This document shows positions 37,018-49,769 of a DNA stretch of 64,000 nucleotides, in pieces. Position 1 is the stretch's first letter. Each line of letters starts with the position of its first letter. The notes below the pieces were generated by a model. That model did no database searches. It was not told where the DNA came from and saw only the letters and a list, made by a program, of their open reading frames with translations. The DNA is from Nymphaea colorata (taxonomy: Eukaryota > Streptophyta > Magnoliopsida > Nymphaeales > Nymphaeaceae): NCBI RefSeq assembly GCF_008831285.2, contig NC_045146.1:24135703-24199702 (forward strand). Reading direction: 5' to 3'. Both the position numbers and the translations under genes were made by a program.

Positions 37018-38340
37018 CTACTGCCTCTTCTGTGCTGTGATCTCTTCAATGACCAATCTCCTAGCCTTGTTGATAGTTAAGAAACACAAGTAGACGTGCT
37101 CCTCCAACTCATTTAGCTGCTCTACAAATCCTCCTCCGCTCAGCCTCAGCTCTCTCAGGATCTCCTGCAGCATATGTCTCTCCCTGTTCCTCAAACAGAT
37201 CGTGATGACTGCTCTGTTGTGCTCGATCTCATCATGCAGCCGAGTCACCAATCTGCTCATGGTGTCGAAGTCTCTGATCAAAATGTAGGCCCCCCGAGCA
37301 GCGGCATCCAATTGGGCACTCAGAATATTCAGAGAATTGGTTCTAAATGCTCTCAATCTCTTCAATTTCATCACCATTTTCGTGCAGAAGCCAGGCAGAG
37401 CCAGTGGTGCTGCTAAAACACCAGCACAGCCATGCATGGCTAGGAAGACGCCCACAACTGCGAATGCCGTGCACGCTAGAATGAGGCCTGCGGATGAGAG
37501 CTTCTTGACGAGCCCTATCACCTTCACCCTCTTCGTTATCTTCCGCTTCCTCTTCGTCAGCTTCTTCTGCATCAAGCTGTAGAGGTCGTGGATGGTTTGG
37601 AACTGGGTGGGAGGCGAGAGGGACAAAGGGTTGTCTAGTTTGGAGAAGGAGGAAAGTTCTCCCATCACCAAATTGAGTTCTTCATTTGTGAAGTCCTGTG
37701 GATTTTGCGTCAGGCTCAGGACCTTCTGTATCTTTCTATAATTTATCCTCGCCTGGTTGATGCACTGAAGGAGAATGGCGCATGTCCTGCCAGCCTCGGT
37801 GCTGTTGTCGAAGTAATCATGGACGAGATCGCGGAGCTCGGAGTTGGAGGGGGAAATTTGCTGCTGGAGGATGGAGTCTATGGTTTCTTGTCTAGGTTCT
37901 AAGAGGGACTCAGGCAAGTGGTTGTACAGTGAAGGCGACGATGGCGGTGGCAGTGAAAACGATGAAGAAGAGGAAGAGGCTAATGAGGTCGGCTCGTCTC
38001 TGGGGTGCCGTATCTGACATTGGACCTTGCTCCATATTTCTATGTATGATCTGGTTCTGAAAGCTTCCAGGTACTCCTGATTAACACTTGGCTTGGGCAA
38101 CAAGTTAGCCTCCCCTCTTTCTGTACCTAACAAAACAAAGCCATGAATAAGAACACGAAGAAATTAAATGAAATCAATGAATACCAAGAAGACAAAATCT
38201 TGAATGCATGAGAGATCTCCAGCTAAATTTGATGCAAGCGATGAGACGTTAGCGAGAAAGGGGTGTAGAAGTTTACCTCTTGGGGGTGGAAGGGGAGCTC
38301 CGGCGGTCCGTCCCTTCAATCTCCTCCACATGGTGATCAT
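37018..38340 (-). CDS. UPF0496 (DUF677, At14a-like) membrane protein
   Basis: Two exons, 38340-38277 and 38126-37018, with a 150-bp GT-AG intron in phase 1, give 390 residues. The short first exon codes for MITMWRRLKGRTAGAPLPPPR. The second carries the family features: an N-terminal SVNQEYLEAFRTRSYIEIW block, the YFDNSTEAGRTC motif followed by a helix (about residues 126-151), a basic KKLTKRKRKITKRVK stretch, then a hydrophobic hairpin of two membrane segments (about 231-270) and a C-terminal coiled-coil region. Length and order fit proteins such as Arabidopsis At3g19330. The family's role is poorly known; At14a-like members are linked to cell wall-membrane attachment. The alternative start at Met4 would lose three residues only. 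Family assignment is firm; function is not. Confidence 0.88.
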
Positions 38341-38351
38341 GGGAGAATCAT
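38337..38351 (-). promoter_or_regulatory. Minimal uORF overlapping the UPF0496 start (ATGA)
   Basis: The frame ATG ATT CTC CCA TGA begins 11 bases before the chosen UPF0496 start, and its stop overlaps that start as ATGA. Ribosomes that use it would finish on the main ATG, or could restart there or at Met4 nine bases on. Confidence 0.45.
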
Positions 38352-40774
38352 GGGGGCTTGCCTCTTCCTTCTCTTCTTGAAATATCTTTGTTATTTCTCC
38401 GTGGGCGTGAGATCTAAAGATAAAGAAGCAGCGGAAGGAGGACGCGGAGGTGGCGATCAGAATCTGATCAGGGAATTGAAGAAGAGGGAGAGGGGCAGCC
38501 GCTGAGAATTTAAAGGCGGATGTAGGAAAGGGGAGAGGAGGGGTGCATTGTCAACTCAACGAGTTGAAGGCTGTGCACCGCCTTCTCTTTCTGATTCTCC
38601 GCGTCTTCCTTGTGATGTTACTTGTAGAGGGACGCTAGAGAGCTCGAGGCCACCAGCCTTGCGTAAATATCACTCTCCTTGCTTACACGAATGCTCTCTT
38701 CCTCTCTCTCTCTCTCTCTCTCATTCATTCATTCGTAGTGATCCATGGTTGCATGACCTTGTGATCGGATTTGATGATTGTCGTCAGTTCTCCGTCATGC
38801 TGCCGGCCGGTTCGCACCGAGTCGCTGCCGTTACGGCTCGGTATTAGTCATTTTCCAAATTGATCTTCCTTTGAAGTTTTCAGAATTGATCCTCCAATTA
38901 TTCTTAGTGAAGACAAGTCTTCTTAACATATAACCTGGTCCTGTTTGGGTATTAAATCTGTATTCTACGAGAAGAATATTTTTGTCTTTTTATAAATGCC
39001 ATTTTTTGTTGTTGTATCTTTGTACTTACAAATGTAGTTCTTCTAATTTACTTTTGAGAGAACTTTTGTGGCCACTAACAACTAACTAAAACGTTGTCTT
39101 TTCTCAATTTGTAGACAGTGGCCGAGCTAGGATTTTATGGTTGAGAGGCATTCGAGTCACCAGTACATGTCTGACATGTGTATCTTATATAATTTTTGAA
39201 TCATTAAAGGAAATTTTTGATTGTATGGTTTTCGCACTCCAGCTCTCATGTATCTCGGCTAGATGTATTATTAGGATAAAAATAGTCTTTTGAAAGTGAA
39301 AATTACATTTAAATAGTTAATTTTATATGTAGTTGTGGATATATATCAAAAGCATAATCCTGTCGATTAAGGTGTAGTTGATGGTCAAAACAAGTTTTGT
39401 CTTTTGTCCCTCTCTCTCTAACGAACTCATAAGAGCCTTTAGATTAGATGATTTAAAGGGTGGTAAATGAAAGGGTGGACCCGTGAAATTAAAAAAAAAA
39501 CTTAAAAGTGGAAAAGATAAATTTTAAGACGAGCTAATAGATGGGGGAAGCTTATGGAAAATATAGACGTGTAGAAGTTAAGAAAGGAACAAACATCCGA
39601 TTCTTGCAGGCGACCGTCTCTCGTATCAATAAGTAATGACTCAAAATATGAATGTGAGCTGCCCAGGTGGCTCTAGCTGGAAGCTAACGTGCTTCATCCG
39701 TCTAAGTCAAGCATCGACATGATCATCCTGACTTTTAGGCAATTCACAAAGCCAGCCCCGTTTTCTTATGAATCACAAATCCAGCCCTCCCTACAAGTTT
39801 CATAAATGTTTACACCTCATTCTAAACACCCTTGTAAGTAATCGTATTTAGTTCTAGAAGATTGAACTGCTAAAGCTCACAAAATGAGAAAATAAAAGTT
39901 GTATCTTGTTCGAGTTAGCAACCGATACGATACGTATCTGAAAAAACCAGTTGGCCAGCAGAAAATAGAATTTGGGCTAATCAAATCCAAATCCAAATCG
40001 GGTTGGAACAAAATTAAAAGAAAAAATTATGTAAACAATCAGATAGAGGAAAAACATTGCAAAGATAATAAAATAGCAAAGGGTCTGATTCAAATGGGGG
40101 CATTAATGTGGCCACGTCCTTCATGAGAACTGGATTACGGATCCGGATCGGTCAACCAATCCGGACCGCTGTTAGGAAGGCATTGTTATGTATGTCATTT
40201 GCGTGGGTCAGTAGAGAGCATAAGCCAGCATTAACTAATTTTTTTGGGCCACGTTATTACGTGCATTAATTGGCATCTTCCACGGGTCGGCCAGGGTCCG
40301 GTCGATCCGATAACGGAACCATACGTAGATATGTCTCACAGTTTCATGGCCGGCCAACCCGATTTGTTGGAGATGATATCATTAGAACAATGGGGAAATG
40401 AGGTTCCCATACATCATGACAGGGATTGTCCGGTGAAGTTCATCCACTAGACCACGAGTTTGATCCCATTTTTGTTGGTGAAGGTTTCGTTTATAGAAGA
40501 TATTTTCGAATGCTAAATGAAAGTCTTTAGAAAAAGTTCAGAACCTCTGCACCCCAATACGTTTTTCGTGGATTAAACCCTGATTTTCGTATGCATAATT
40601 ATCTTCACAAGGGAGATGTTCGTATGCGCAAGTTTCCGGCTTGAAACATATATATAACACGCAATAAACTTGTAGATATATGCATCGAATGATATGAACA
40701 AAAACTTAAGAAGAAATGAAAGGGATGCATAATTAGTTGATAATGATGATTTTGTTGTTGTTGTTGTTGCTGTT

Positions 40775-40904
40775 GGGATTATTGGATTTGGATCAACTCA
40801 AGAGAGAATCGTGTTGGAGGCATTGCCTGTGAATGCACAAAGCCCATGCGTGCACGCATTTGGTGCTCCAACATTAAGCGGAGAAGTCATCCAAATCAAA
40901 TCCC
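40775..40904. other. MIR-like foldback, possible hairpin RNA
   Basis: Nested arms pair in order: GGGATT (40775) with AATCCC (40899), ATTTGGAT (40786) with ATCCAAAT (40889), and TGTTGGAG (40812) with CTCCAACA (40866), with looser pairing of GCATTGCC..ATGC against GCGTGCACGCAT around a small loop. The spacing (about 130 nt overall, arms about 60 nt, bulges of 3 nt) suits a plant miRNA precursor, but I do not recognise a known miRNA in either arm. It could also be a small foldback transposon. Confidence 0.45.
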
Positions 40905-43685
40905 TCGTTTGGTCCTTTGCCAAACACATGACATGGGGGCGCCCCACGTCTTCACCGGAGCTCCAAATTCTCCTCCAGCAAATAAAAATTCTACGTTACT
41001 TACATAATAGGAATAGAGGACAAGATCAAGCAAGCCGTGTGGTTTCTGTTGTTAATTCTTAAAAGTATTTGATATTTTTTTCTATTCACTTTTTCCAAAA
41101 TAAACATAATGACATCTTTTCCGTTCACGAACGAATCGGCAGCGTCGCCCTCCGGTTCCTGTGCAGTGTCAAATGCCATCGATGTCAGACTAGCTTGCCG
41201 GAAAAGTGGACGTTACTTAATTACACGGATTTACAGAAGCACCAAATGGATGGAGATACTAAAAGGAGAAGCTTCACACGCATTTATGAAAAGGGCGCCA
41301 TACAGTGTGATGGAATTTGTGCTGCTTTTATCAGAATAAATGGATGGTCAATTCATCAAATATGGAAAGGAGCAAAAGGAAGAAGAAGGAAAAGGAGAAT
41401 GCTGACCAAAAGTAATATTTCTGGAACTGGCAAAGGAAGTCGCAGAGAGGAGATGAAGAAGAGGAATGGAATGACATCAGCAGATAATCTAGTGGCCTTC
41501 ATACTACTATTCTCGGAAACCTATTCAAGGCGGCAGGCATCTTTCATTCAATATGCGAGTACTGCTGGCCTTTTCCTTGTAATGGTAAAGCATCTTGAAG
41601 AAATAAAATTTTTCTGGTAAATCGTTCAAAATGTCATGATTTAATGAGTTAAGCTTTTGTCTCTTTAATTTCTTGCATCCTAGTCTAATCAAATAATATT
41701 ATATATAAAACAGTGAGATTAATAGTTTATTTATTGCATGAAAGAGTATTTATATCATCCCATACCATCCAAGGTGTTGGTTTCACTCATCACACACAAG
41801 CGAACTGAGCTATCCGCAGAGTTCAGGATGCAACTCTGGCCGTTGTTGATCGATTCGGGAAATTGGTGTTGAAAGAAGAAGATAACACAGAATGGGAGCT
41901 TAAACTTGGAAGCTGATCAGTGAGGGGCCATTAAGAAAGCTGTTGACAGTAACTGAGACTAATGAAACTGCACGCAGCTCGAATGTTGGCTCCTTTTCCT
42001 GCTTCGGCGCTGCGTCTACAGCAGTCGAGGATCTCCTGTAATTCTTGCCATGTTGTTGCTGATTGGGAATCAGTGAAGTTGACGACGGCGCGTAGGCCTT
42101 ATGATCACGAAATCATGGACGCTCAGGGCACGGGCTTTATTTCACGAGACATGCAGAAGATTTTCACTCGTAGAACCGGCAACTACAACTCCCTTTTTTT
42201 TCTTTTCAATTTTCAGTCGGAAAGGAAAGTGCTTCGTGTTTTTGACAGAACAGTACATTGCAAGGATCAATATGAATGGAGCTTCTTAATTCTCGGATCA
42301 TGGCTTTCTGGACTGTCGAGATTGGTAGAAATTATGATAGATCATGATCATCAAGATTTTAATTTATCAAAGAGTTGGATACATACAACATGGGGTTTGA
42401 AGATAGGAAAAGAATGAAGTGCTCCTGCTTTTCCTCATATTGTTTGGGAAGTCGACCGCTTGCTCTTACAGCCACACAAGTACTTTTTTCCTTGACGTGG
42501 ATGAAGGATTCTCAATGGATGCACTTTCGACGATAGAACAAAAGAACAGGACGCCAATGACATGATAGAAATTAAATGTAACTCCCTTCGTTCTCTTAAA
42601 CGCATCTACAAACTAATGCTTATTTGATGGTTCATTTTCGACAAAAAATAACCCGATGGATCTTAATACATTTCATATTGGGATTCGTTGGTGAGAGATA
42701 GAGTGAAAGAGAGAAGCTCCCAATAGAACTAACAATTACTCATTGCAAAATCCTGGGGAGAAATTAGCGTTAAAAATAATGTTAACTTGTGAAGATGTTT
42801 TTAATATCAATAATAACTCATGGCACTTCAGTGTGCGGTATTTTGACAAACTATGTCATAAGATATAGAATCAGATACTCTTAACATATCCTTGATCTTG
42901 TTGTACAGCTTCAATCAAGATCAAGCTAGTCAAGGCGCTAATGTAAGTATTTAAACTAGCCATATTGGGGTTGCTCACCAAGATTGATGCCGAGCATTCA
43001 AAGTATCAACTAGAGCTGACAAAAAGATTTGCAAATGCCTTCTAGATCGATCCTTTTTTTCCTTAAGCCTTTTTTGTATCTAGGCATTGAACATCTTCTT
43101 TGAACTTGAACTGCATGAACAACACCCACCTACTCAAAAAAGAGCTAGCTTACACAAGTATCCGCTATATGTGACCTAAAAAATCCAGGCAAAACGAAAT
43201 AAGCAGCGGAGCGCTTTAAGAACTTCCTACAGCTAAAAGAAGTTTTTAAAAAAGAAGAAGAAGAAACCCTCTTTCATCTTTGTTAAGGAAATTGTACAGG
43301 CATAGAGACCCGTCCTGTTAACTATAGGCGAGACTAGCAGTCCATTAGCTACCAGCGGAACTCCCTACATATGAAAGCTTAAGATCTTGATCTCTCTCTC
43401 AAGCACACACAAGTACTGATTTGATAGTCACTAGCTTCATGACCCAAAAGAGAAGGCGTGCATATTCGTATGAAGAAACAAAACCAATGTCAGCCGAGAA
43501 ATAGAGATCTGATTAATGTTCAAGTTCAGTTCCGAAACAGCAGAAGCAAAAGGAACAAGAGAGAGAAAACAGTGCAAAAAGCAAAACCCTAAGAGAAGTG
43601 AACACCGGCGAAAGGAACGTGCCTCATCTTTGGAAAGTTCAGAAGGGAGCCCATCAGAAAAGGCTTACTGCATCAGCAGCTAGCC

Positions 43686-43871
43686 TCATCGAGAGGAGAT
43701 CAGCACCATAGCTCCTTGCACCCCAAAGCCCACATCATCTTCTTCACAGACGCACCCCAAAAAGCAGAGGCAGAACGAATCCCAGAAGATGGACCAGCCT
43801 GAGCCTTCATGGTCCGCCTGCTCCTGCACCTTCATACTGCAACCCATGCCGTAAAACCACAAGCAGTGCAT
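43686..43871 (-). CDS. Candidate small Cys-rich protein (61 aa), unassigned
   Basis: A minus-strand ATG frame of 61 codons lies in a locally less AT-rich stretch (about 43.6-44.2 kb). The product has a charged start, MKVQEQADHEGSG (from Met13), then a hydrophobic Cys/Trp-rich core, WSIFWDSFCLCFLGCVC, then EEDDVGFGVQGAMVLISSR. The upstream minus-strand sequence is pyrimidine-rich like a plant leader. I cannot name a family and there are no neighbouring exons to test it. A chance ORF remains possible. Confidence 0.25.
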   Translation of the reverse strand: MHCLWFYGMGCSMKVQEQADHEGSGWSIFWDSFCLCFLGCVCEEDDVGFGVQGAMVLISSR

Positions 43872-46800
43872 TGGAGTGAAGGCAGAAGGGTATCTAAGAT
43901 AAAGGTCTAACTGTTGAGAGGTGTTGCTTCCCTCTCCTTGTTGTTACAGACTATGGCAATAATTAAAATAAGCAGAGATAAAAGCATGATGCCTTCATCA
44001 CAAGATCCCTGGCATGAGCGCATGCAGACCAATTAGATGCGTGTCCAGGTTGCTTCAAAGAGATGGGAGAAATAAAGGTTTGCCTTGCAGGAGCAGAAGT
44101 GAAGTACTGTATCTGAGGCAAAGAGGGTTTTGCATAGAGGAGAGGGGGAGAAGCTGAAGTCTGCCTGGTGTTACGTCCCCCTCTGTGGGTACCAGGTGGG
44201 CAGAATGCTAGAGGACTAGGCTACAGCCCTATGCTCATCCACATTTGCACATTGCTTTTCCTTACCGATGAAAATCATTAGATTTAGAGAGGAAATGGAG
44301 GAATCACCATACTCTTTTTTGTGGAACATTGTACAGAGAAACATCAGATGAGTTATTTCCCAGTCTGTTCTAACATAAATAATCTCTCCCCACATACGCA
44401 TATACACCAACAAGGAAAAAGCTAAGAAACTGCTTTGCTGTTGTCTGTTCAATTTCATCCATCTTTTTTCTTTTTGATTTTCATGTTTCAAATAAACATA
44501 TCACTAGCGAAAGATTTCATGCACGAACAGAGAAATGTTTTTAGAAAATGGATGCAGAAATGGTTTTCTTAAATGATTTAAATAGTTTTTAATATATAAA
44601 TGGCATATTTTTAACCATTTATCTTTCAAGAAATCACAGTTGGAGTTGCACGTATCCTTACACGATTGTGCCAGCAGATATAGAACTCCTAATCTTCTTT
44701 AACCTGAAGGTTATAATAATCCAACCCCCAGCCAGACTGTATAGAATTGATCTCATTAGTGGCATTTTACTGTAAAATTACTTGTATCTATTAAAAATTT
44801 TAACAATAGTAAAATAGATAGGAAAGTGGCTTTTGAGTTTGTCAAAGCTCTCCGATCCTGTGGTAAGACGACACAGAATCTATGTAACTTGACGTTGAGA
44901 TCTAAACACTACATACTACTTTGCAGAGTAACCTTCAAACTTTAGAACATGGATGATACGACGGGTCGGACCGAATATATCTTGCCATCTTTTATAGATC
45001 TCAAAAGTAGAACAAAGATTTGCATTGGCTTGAGACAACAAGCATTTATGAATTTTAGGTGCATAAATGAATATGGAGAATCTAATAGATTCACGATTTT
45101 ACAAGTCAAGGGTGCACTTTAGTCTCTTCTTTTTCTGATTACCATTTGAGTGAAAGTTGAGAGAATATGGAATATAACCCATCCCTGTGCTGCATTTATT
45201 AAAATTTAATGGTTAAACGAAGACGGAACCAAGGAGGAGTATAAGATGTCCGGTGGACTTAGAGTAGATCCACTCGGGTTCTACACAAATTCTAAATCCG
45301 GATATTTATCGGAAACCATTTCAAATCCAATGCACCATTCGAAACCCCCCTGCCTTTTGTCTTTTTAATCAATTTCCGCTTTATATTTGGCTTGGTCCCC
45401 AAACGGACTTGATCATTTCAACTAGCACTTGGATTTAGTTTCAAGTAATTCCAGTGGAATTTGAATCCAGGAAAGTCAAATCCAACCAAGCAAAATTTAA
45501 CAAACCTGGATCATGTCCAATTCCAGCCCATTTACATACCTAACCATAGAACCCTACCGTTCAATAAGATAGTGTTTGCTCCCCTGCGATACTGGTTTTG
45601 GAATGAAGTTTAATTGGAGGAATGGGGAACACAGTTCCATCATCCAAAATGGCATCGTGTTTGCTTACTGTGGATGGGTTTTCCGAAGAACAAATTTCTG
45701 TGCGTGATGAACCCGGAACAAGATAATGAAATCTTAAAAAGAGAGAGAGAGAGAGAAGAAGGGAGCTTAGTTACTCTGAAAATTTCTAAAAGCACAGGGA
45801 CACCGACGAATTTTTTTTATGAATGTCATCTTTTTGAAACTTAAAGTCATCGGGCGATCATGAAATTTCCTGTAAACTGATACAAGTACCCGCAACGCTT
45901 TTTTTTTTCTTCATTTCCACCTTCACTAGTGCATGGTGAACTGAAGGCTAAGAAGAATTACATAAATTAATTGACCAGGCTAATCTCAAAATCAGTTTTT
46001 TGTCTACATAAACCACATATGAGAAGAGGAGAATGGGAAGATGTCAACCTGACGCACGTGATAAGAAAGAAAGATGAAAACTGTGAGTTGAAAACCGTGA
46101 ATCAAGTTTTTATTCCGCTGCTGTTGCCGAAGTGGCTCTCCGTGATGGTGTCAAGACATCGTTGGCGCTCACATTTAAACTAAGGAGAAAAATAAATAAA
46201 CTTCTCAACCCAAAATGGGAGGAAACCACAGTTTAAATGACTGACGTGGTTTGTTCACACTAGATTTTCCAATTTGGATGATGAAGAAAAGGGCGATGAT
46301 CTCAGCAAGGTTCCTGTTTTTCCTTGGACCTAATTGAGAGGAAATGCACGAATATCGATTCTTACAGTAGAAACAAATACTACACTTTGTGCCAATAGGG
46401 AACAATACCCGATTTAAGCATACATTATAAGGTAATTCATCGCGGCATCTTCCATCACATCAAGTCACAGACCTTTTTTGTTTCTGCCTAAAAGATGGTA
46501 GACTCCATTTCGCTTTCATTAAGACTCACCGGTGAAAAGAAAAAATTGCAATGGACGGAAATAGTCGCTATCCTTCAACGGAAATTATCTGTTCTTTCAA
46601 GTTGCTCCTTTGAAAATGATGTCATCAGTGACGGAAAGCAGTAAATACATAAAAAAGCAGAAAAAATGTGCACCATTGTTCTTCTACAGAGAGCAGCCCT
46701 GCGGTTAATGAACGTGAAACTCACATACATTAGTTCAGTAGCAAATGCAGAAAGTACAAGGAAATTTTTTTGGCAGTTATGAATCACTAAAAGAGTTCAC

Positions 46801-48013
46801 AAATATAATTATATCTATAATGATTCCTATGATTAGTGGGAGACATTGATCAAATGACTCGTACAGTCGTTATAAGATGGAAGGGCATTGGAATTGAGCA
46901 CGGAAACAGTAAAGAGTAGGAAAAGACAATTAAACAACATTACGCTCGTCAGTAACCGTAATTCCTCTCCATAAAAGGCACACGGGTGCAGGAAATAAAG
47001 AAAAGGAAATTAAACAAGATAGGACAGCAGAAGCAATTCGCTAAACTTCCTCTTGCATCATCTTGAGAACAAGAGCATGGAAAAGAAAAGCAAGATGTAA
47101 GACGGGATCCTATAGTTATTTACTGCAAATAATTGCATATATTAGATCATTTGTCGTTCTCTCTCTCTCTCTCTCTCGATAGACCTCACACACCCAACTT
47201 CCTAATTTAATGACTTGTAGAGTTTTGACTTGTGAGACCAATAGCTGCCGTCGGCTTCCTGGTGAACGGCATACAAAATAATGTTTTTTTTTTCCAAAAG
47301 GCAAAGCAACACGTTATCTCTTCTCCAAAATTGCATCTTCCATTTCAACTTTTTTCAAATTTAAGCTCATTTTTTAAATCTGTAGATACATCCATCATTT
47401 GGTGCACCATGGTCAAAATAACTTGAACTTATCTTAGGTAAGCTAGCAGAGAGGCGCTTTACTCTTACGGCACCTTGAGAGATAAAATCGTATTATTTGT
47501 ATCTGAAAGTAATTTACAATTGACACAAATACAATTTTGATGCTGAAATCCTAGGAACTAATGTAGAGACTCAAATATCATTTTATAAGCTTAAAATATA
47601 TGGAACGTTTTCAGAAGCTCATGAAATTCTGTCAAAACATCGAAGGAAAATTTTCCTTATGTGGATTCTTATGATTTTTTTGTATGGAACGTGTCAGACA
47701 GAACGCTAGATTGCTTTTACCAATTCTAATTGTTCCCGCAGACTAATTTAACAGTCAAGAACTTCAAGATGCATTACTCGTTAAATTGAAAAAAAAAAAC
47801 GGCAAGAAAAACCAGAACAGAGAAAAATGAATTAGAAAAAAGGAAAAAGAAAGTGGGGATTGTCATGGAAGATGCTCTTCAAAAATGTTTTCAAGACAAA
47901 AGTAGACCTCATCTCCAACTCTTCCTGTCATCAGAGAACTGAAGCATCACTCTGCCGACATACCAGCCGCAAGAGATATAGAGGGTTCGATTTCGTGTCA
48001 CATTGAACCAGAG

Positions 48014-48975
48014 ATGGCTTCCATATTGCACCGCTATCACCACCAACATAATGAGATGCGCAAGAAGAATCAAGAGAAGAAGTTGCACATGTAACTTCTA
48101 GGTGAACTTGGCGCAGTTGCTGCCAGCACCTATGCGTTGGTAAGCTCTTCTTAAGTTTATACAGGAGAATGCTGCTGTCTCGGATTCATCTCATCTCTTC
48201 CTGCATCTTTTTCTTTGGCTGTCATTATGATAGAAATCCATGAATTCCATGAATTGGGTCAAGTAGCTCTCCTCGTATGGAATACATAGCGTTTCAGGTG
48301 CTGCTATGACCATAAGCACCTAGGACACGTAGCTGCATTCCATTCCAAGGGAAAGACTGCCCGGCACACTTGGCTCGAGTAGTTGAATGCACTGCCTCAT
48401 TTAGGCGTTCCTCTGAATATCTTTGAGCGATTTTGCTTTATACATTTATAGATCTTTCAATACCGTAATATCAAGAAGGCTTCTAATAGTTAAAAAGTAT
48501 TTAAAGCTTCTATTCGATACGGTTCTGAACTTACTATATCCATGCGAACGTATTACTGTACCAGGCCCTGGAGTTAATACAGACTAAAGGTATCATTGCG
48601 GTGTAACATTGAAGCAAGCGACAACAATCAATGCGAACTTCAACAAAAAAATTCTTTACCAATACAGCTAGTTAAAATTGGTCTGTTCTTGCAATATATT
48701 GATCCTCCAGGGCCCTTTAGCGTTGGAGTGTGTTCCCGAAATTAATCAGGAAAAAACTTGGATAAATGCCAGTCTAGAGTCTAGACGTTGTTCCACTTCA
48801 CTGTTGCATTGATATTATTGTTGCTGTTGCTGCGTTGCTTGGTTGAATTTCTTTGCAGCATGAGAAGCACAAATCAAAGAAAGGTCCGAAGCGTGCTGGT
48901 GGGCACAAGAAGACTGAACATGAGAAGCACCACCATCATCACCACCACCACCACCACCACCATAAGCATCAATGA
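48014..48975 (+). pseudogene. ASR pseudogene with 12-His tail
   Basis: The structure copies the two intact ASR genes near 58 and 60 kb. The exon 1 remnant (48014-48139) ends LLGELGAVAASTYAL at a GTAAGC donor, aligned with the intact [16 protein letters not shown]. Exon 2 (48859-48975) begins HEKHKSKKGPK after TTTGCAG, as in the intact copies. Exon 1 has an in-frame TAA at 48092-48094 just after KKLHM, and its N-terminus (MASILHRYHHQHNE) has lost most of the MEEEGKHHH start. Exon 2 lacks the conserved [25 protein letters not shown] core; instead, after EHEK, it codes for twelve consecutive His, then KHQ and a stop. The intron is 719 bp against about 100-130 bp in the intact genes. Most likely a decayed third ASR copy whose His codons expanded; an exon-2-only transcript cannot be excluded. 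Confidence 0.75.
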
Positions 48976-49769
48976 TGTCACGTTTTCTTCCTATTACTTG
49001 ATGTTTAATTGCTCCATATACTCTTTATTATTTGCTAAGTGCATCGTTGGTCATACAGTTGCATGACCAGATTTCTTTGTGATGCTAGTTCTCAGATTGG
49101 TGACAAATTTAGTTTCAAACAATTCAATCAAATACGGCTGCCCCTCCTTTTCTGCTCTGAAGAACGAACAAGATTAAAGCTAATTTTAGAGAGAAAAAAA
49201 AAGGCATCCTGTCTTCGAATCAGGATGAACTGTCTATTTTGAATTTTCAAACTCTTAAAAGCAATAAGAAAGCTAATTAATACATGTTAAAATGTTTTCT
49301 TTCAGCAAAAGGCCATAGATCCACTTGATTCAGCCCAATTTTGATAACAATGATGATTAGTCTGAGTTTTCATTAAGCACACAAAACAAAACACCCATAT
49401 ATGGGGTCAGGCTACGTATCAATGCAAATGCTGAACAAACATGTTAGCAATCAAGTTAAGATTAACTCAAATAATCCTAAAATATTTTAAGTCTTGTGAG
49501 TCCAAATCAATGATGGTGGCATGTGTTCATCTACTTGGACTCAGCAATTCTGCAAACATTAGTAAAAGCTGGCAGTCAAATGTAATAAACAAAATTTGGT
49601 AGTAAAAGCTGATTCGTTGGATTATTTCCCACAAATTATCCGAAAAGAATGAAGAATCTGTTGCAAACAGTAGAGAGAAAAATATGCGAACAGTTCCGAT
49701 TTAACAATTAAAACTGCAAGGCAAGAATTATTACGATACCAATAAGTGCAGAGTAGACATACATGGTAA
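48976..49769. other. Intergenic, no gene seen
   Basis: Spacer between the ASR pseudogene and the 3' end of the Abitram homologue. AT-rich, with no exon recognised on either strand. Confidence 0.6.

Larger units (their letters stand above)
38352..48013. other. Gene-poor region
   Basis: Nearly 10 kb without a confidently recognised gene. A CT/ATTC microsatellite lies near 38700-38735. A fragment opening CAGTGGCCGAGCTAGG at 39117 resembles the start of the TIR family seen at 7809. A MIR-like foldback lies at 40775-40904. Open frames of 183 codons (41069-41620, plus) and 151 codons (41962-42417, plus) have no recognisable domain. A candidate small Cys-rich ORF is at 43686-43871 (minus). A 10-bp perfect inverted repeat (CTTGATCTTG...CAAGATCAAG) sits near 42893-42927. 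Confidence 0.4.

Noticed and set aside
41069-41620. 183-codon plus-strand open frame
   Set aside because: Long for chance, but no domain, signal or neighbouring exon was recognised; composition follows the local AT-rich background.
41962-42417. 151-codon plus-strand open frame
   Set aside because: No recognisable family. Its start and end do not coincide with any transcript-like signal.
43635-43655. GAAGGGAGC phrase resembling the miR159/miR319 core
   Set aside because: Only about nine bases match and there is no precursor arm.
48387-48398. ATGCACTGCCTC matches the first 12 bases of miR408
   Set aside because: The match stops there (TCATTTAGG instead of TTCCCTGGC), and no pairing arm was seen nearby. 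It also lies inside the ASR pseudogene intron.
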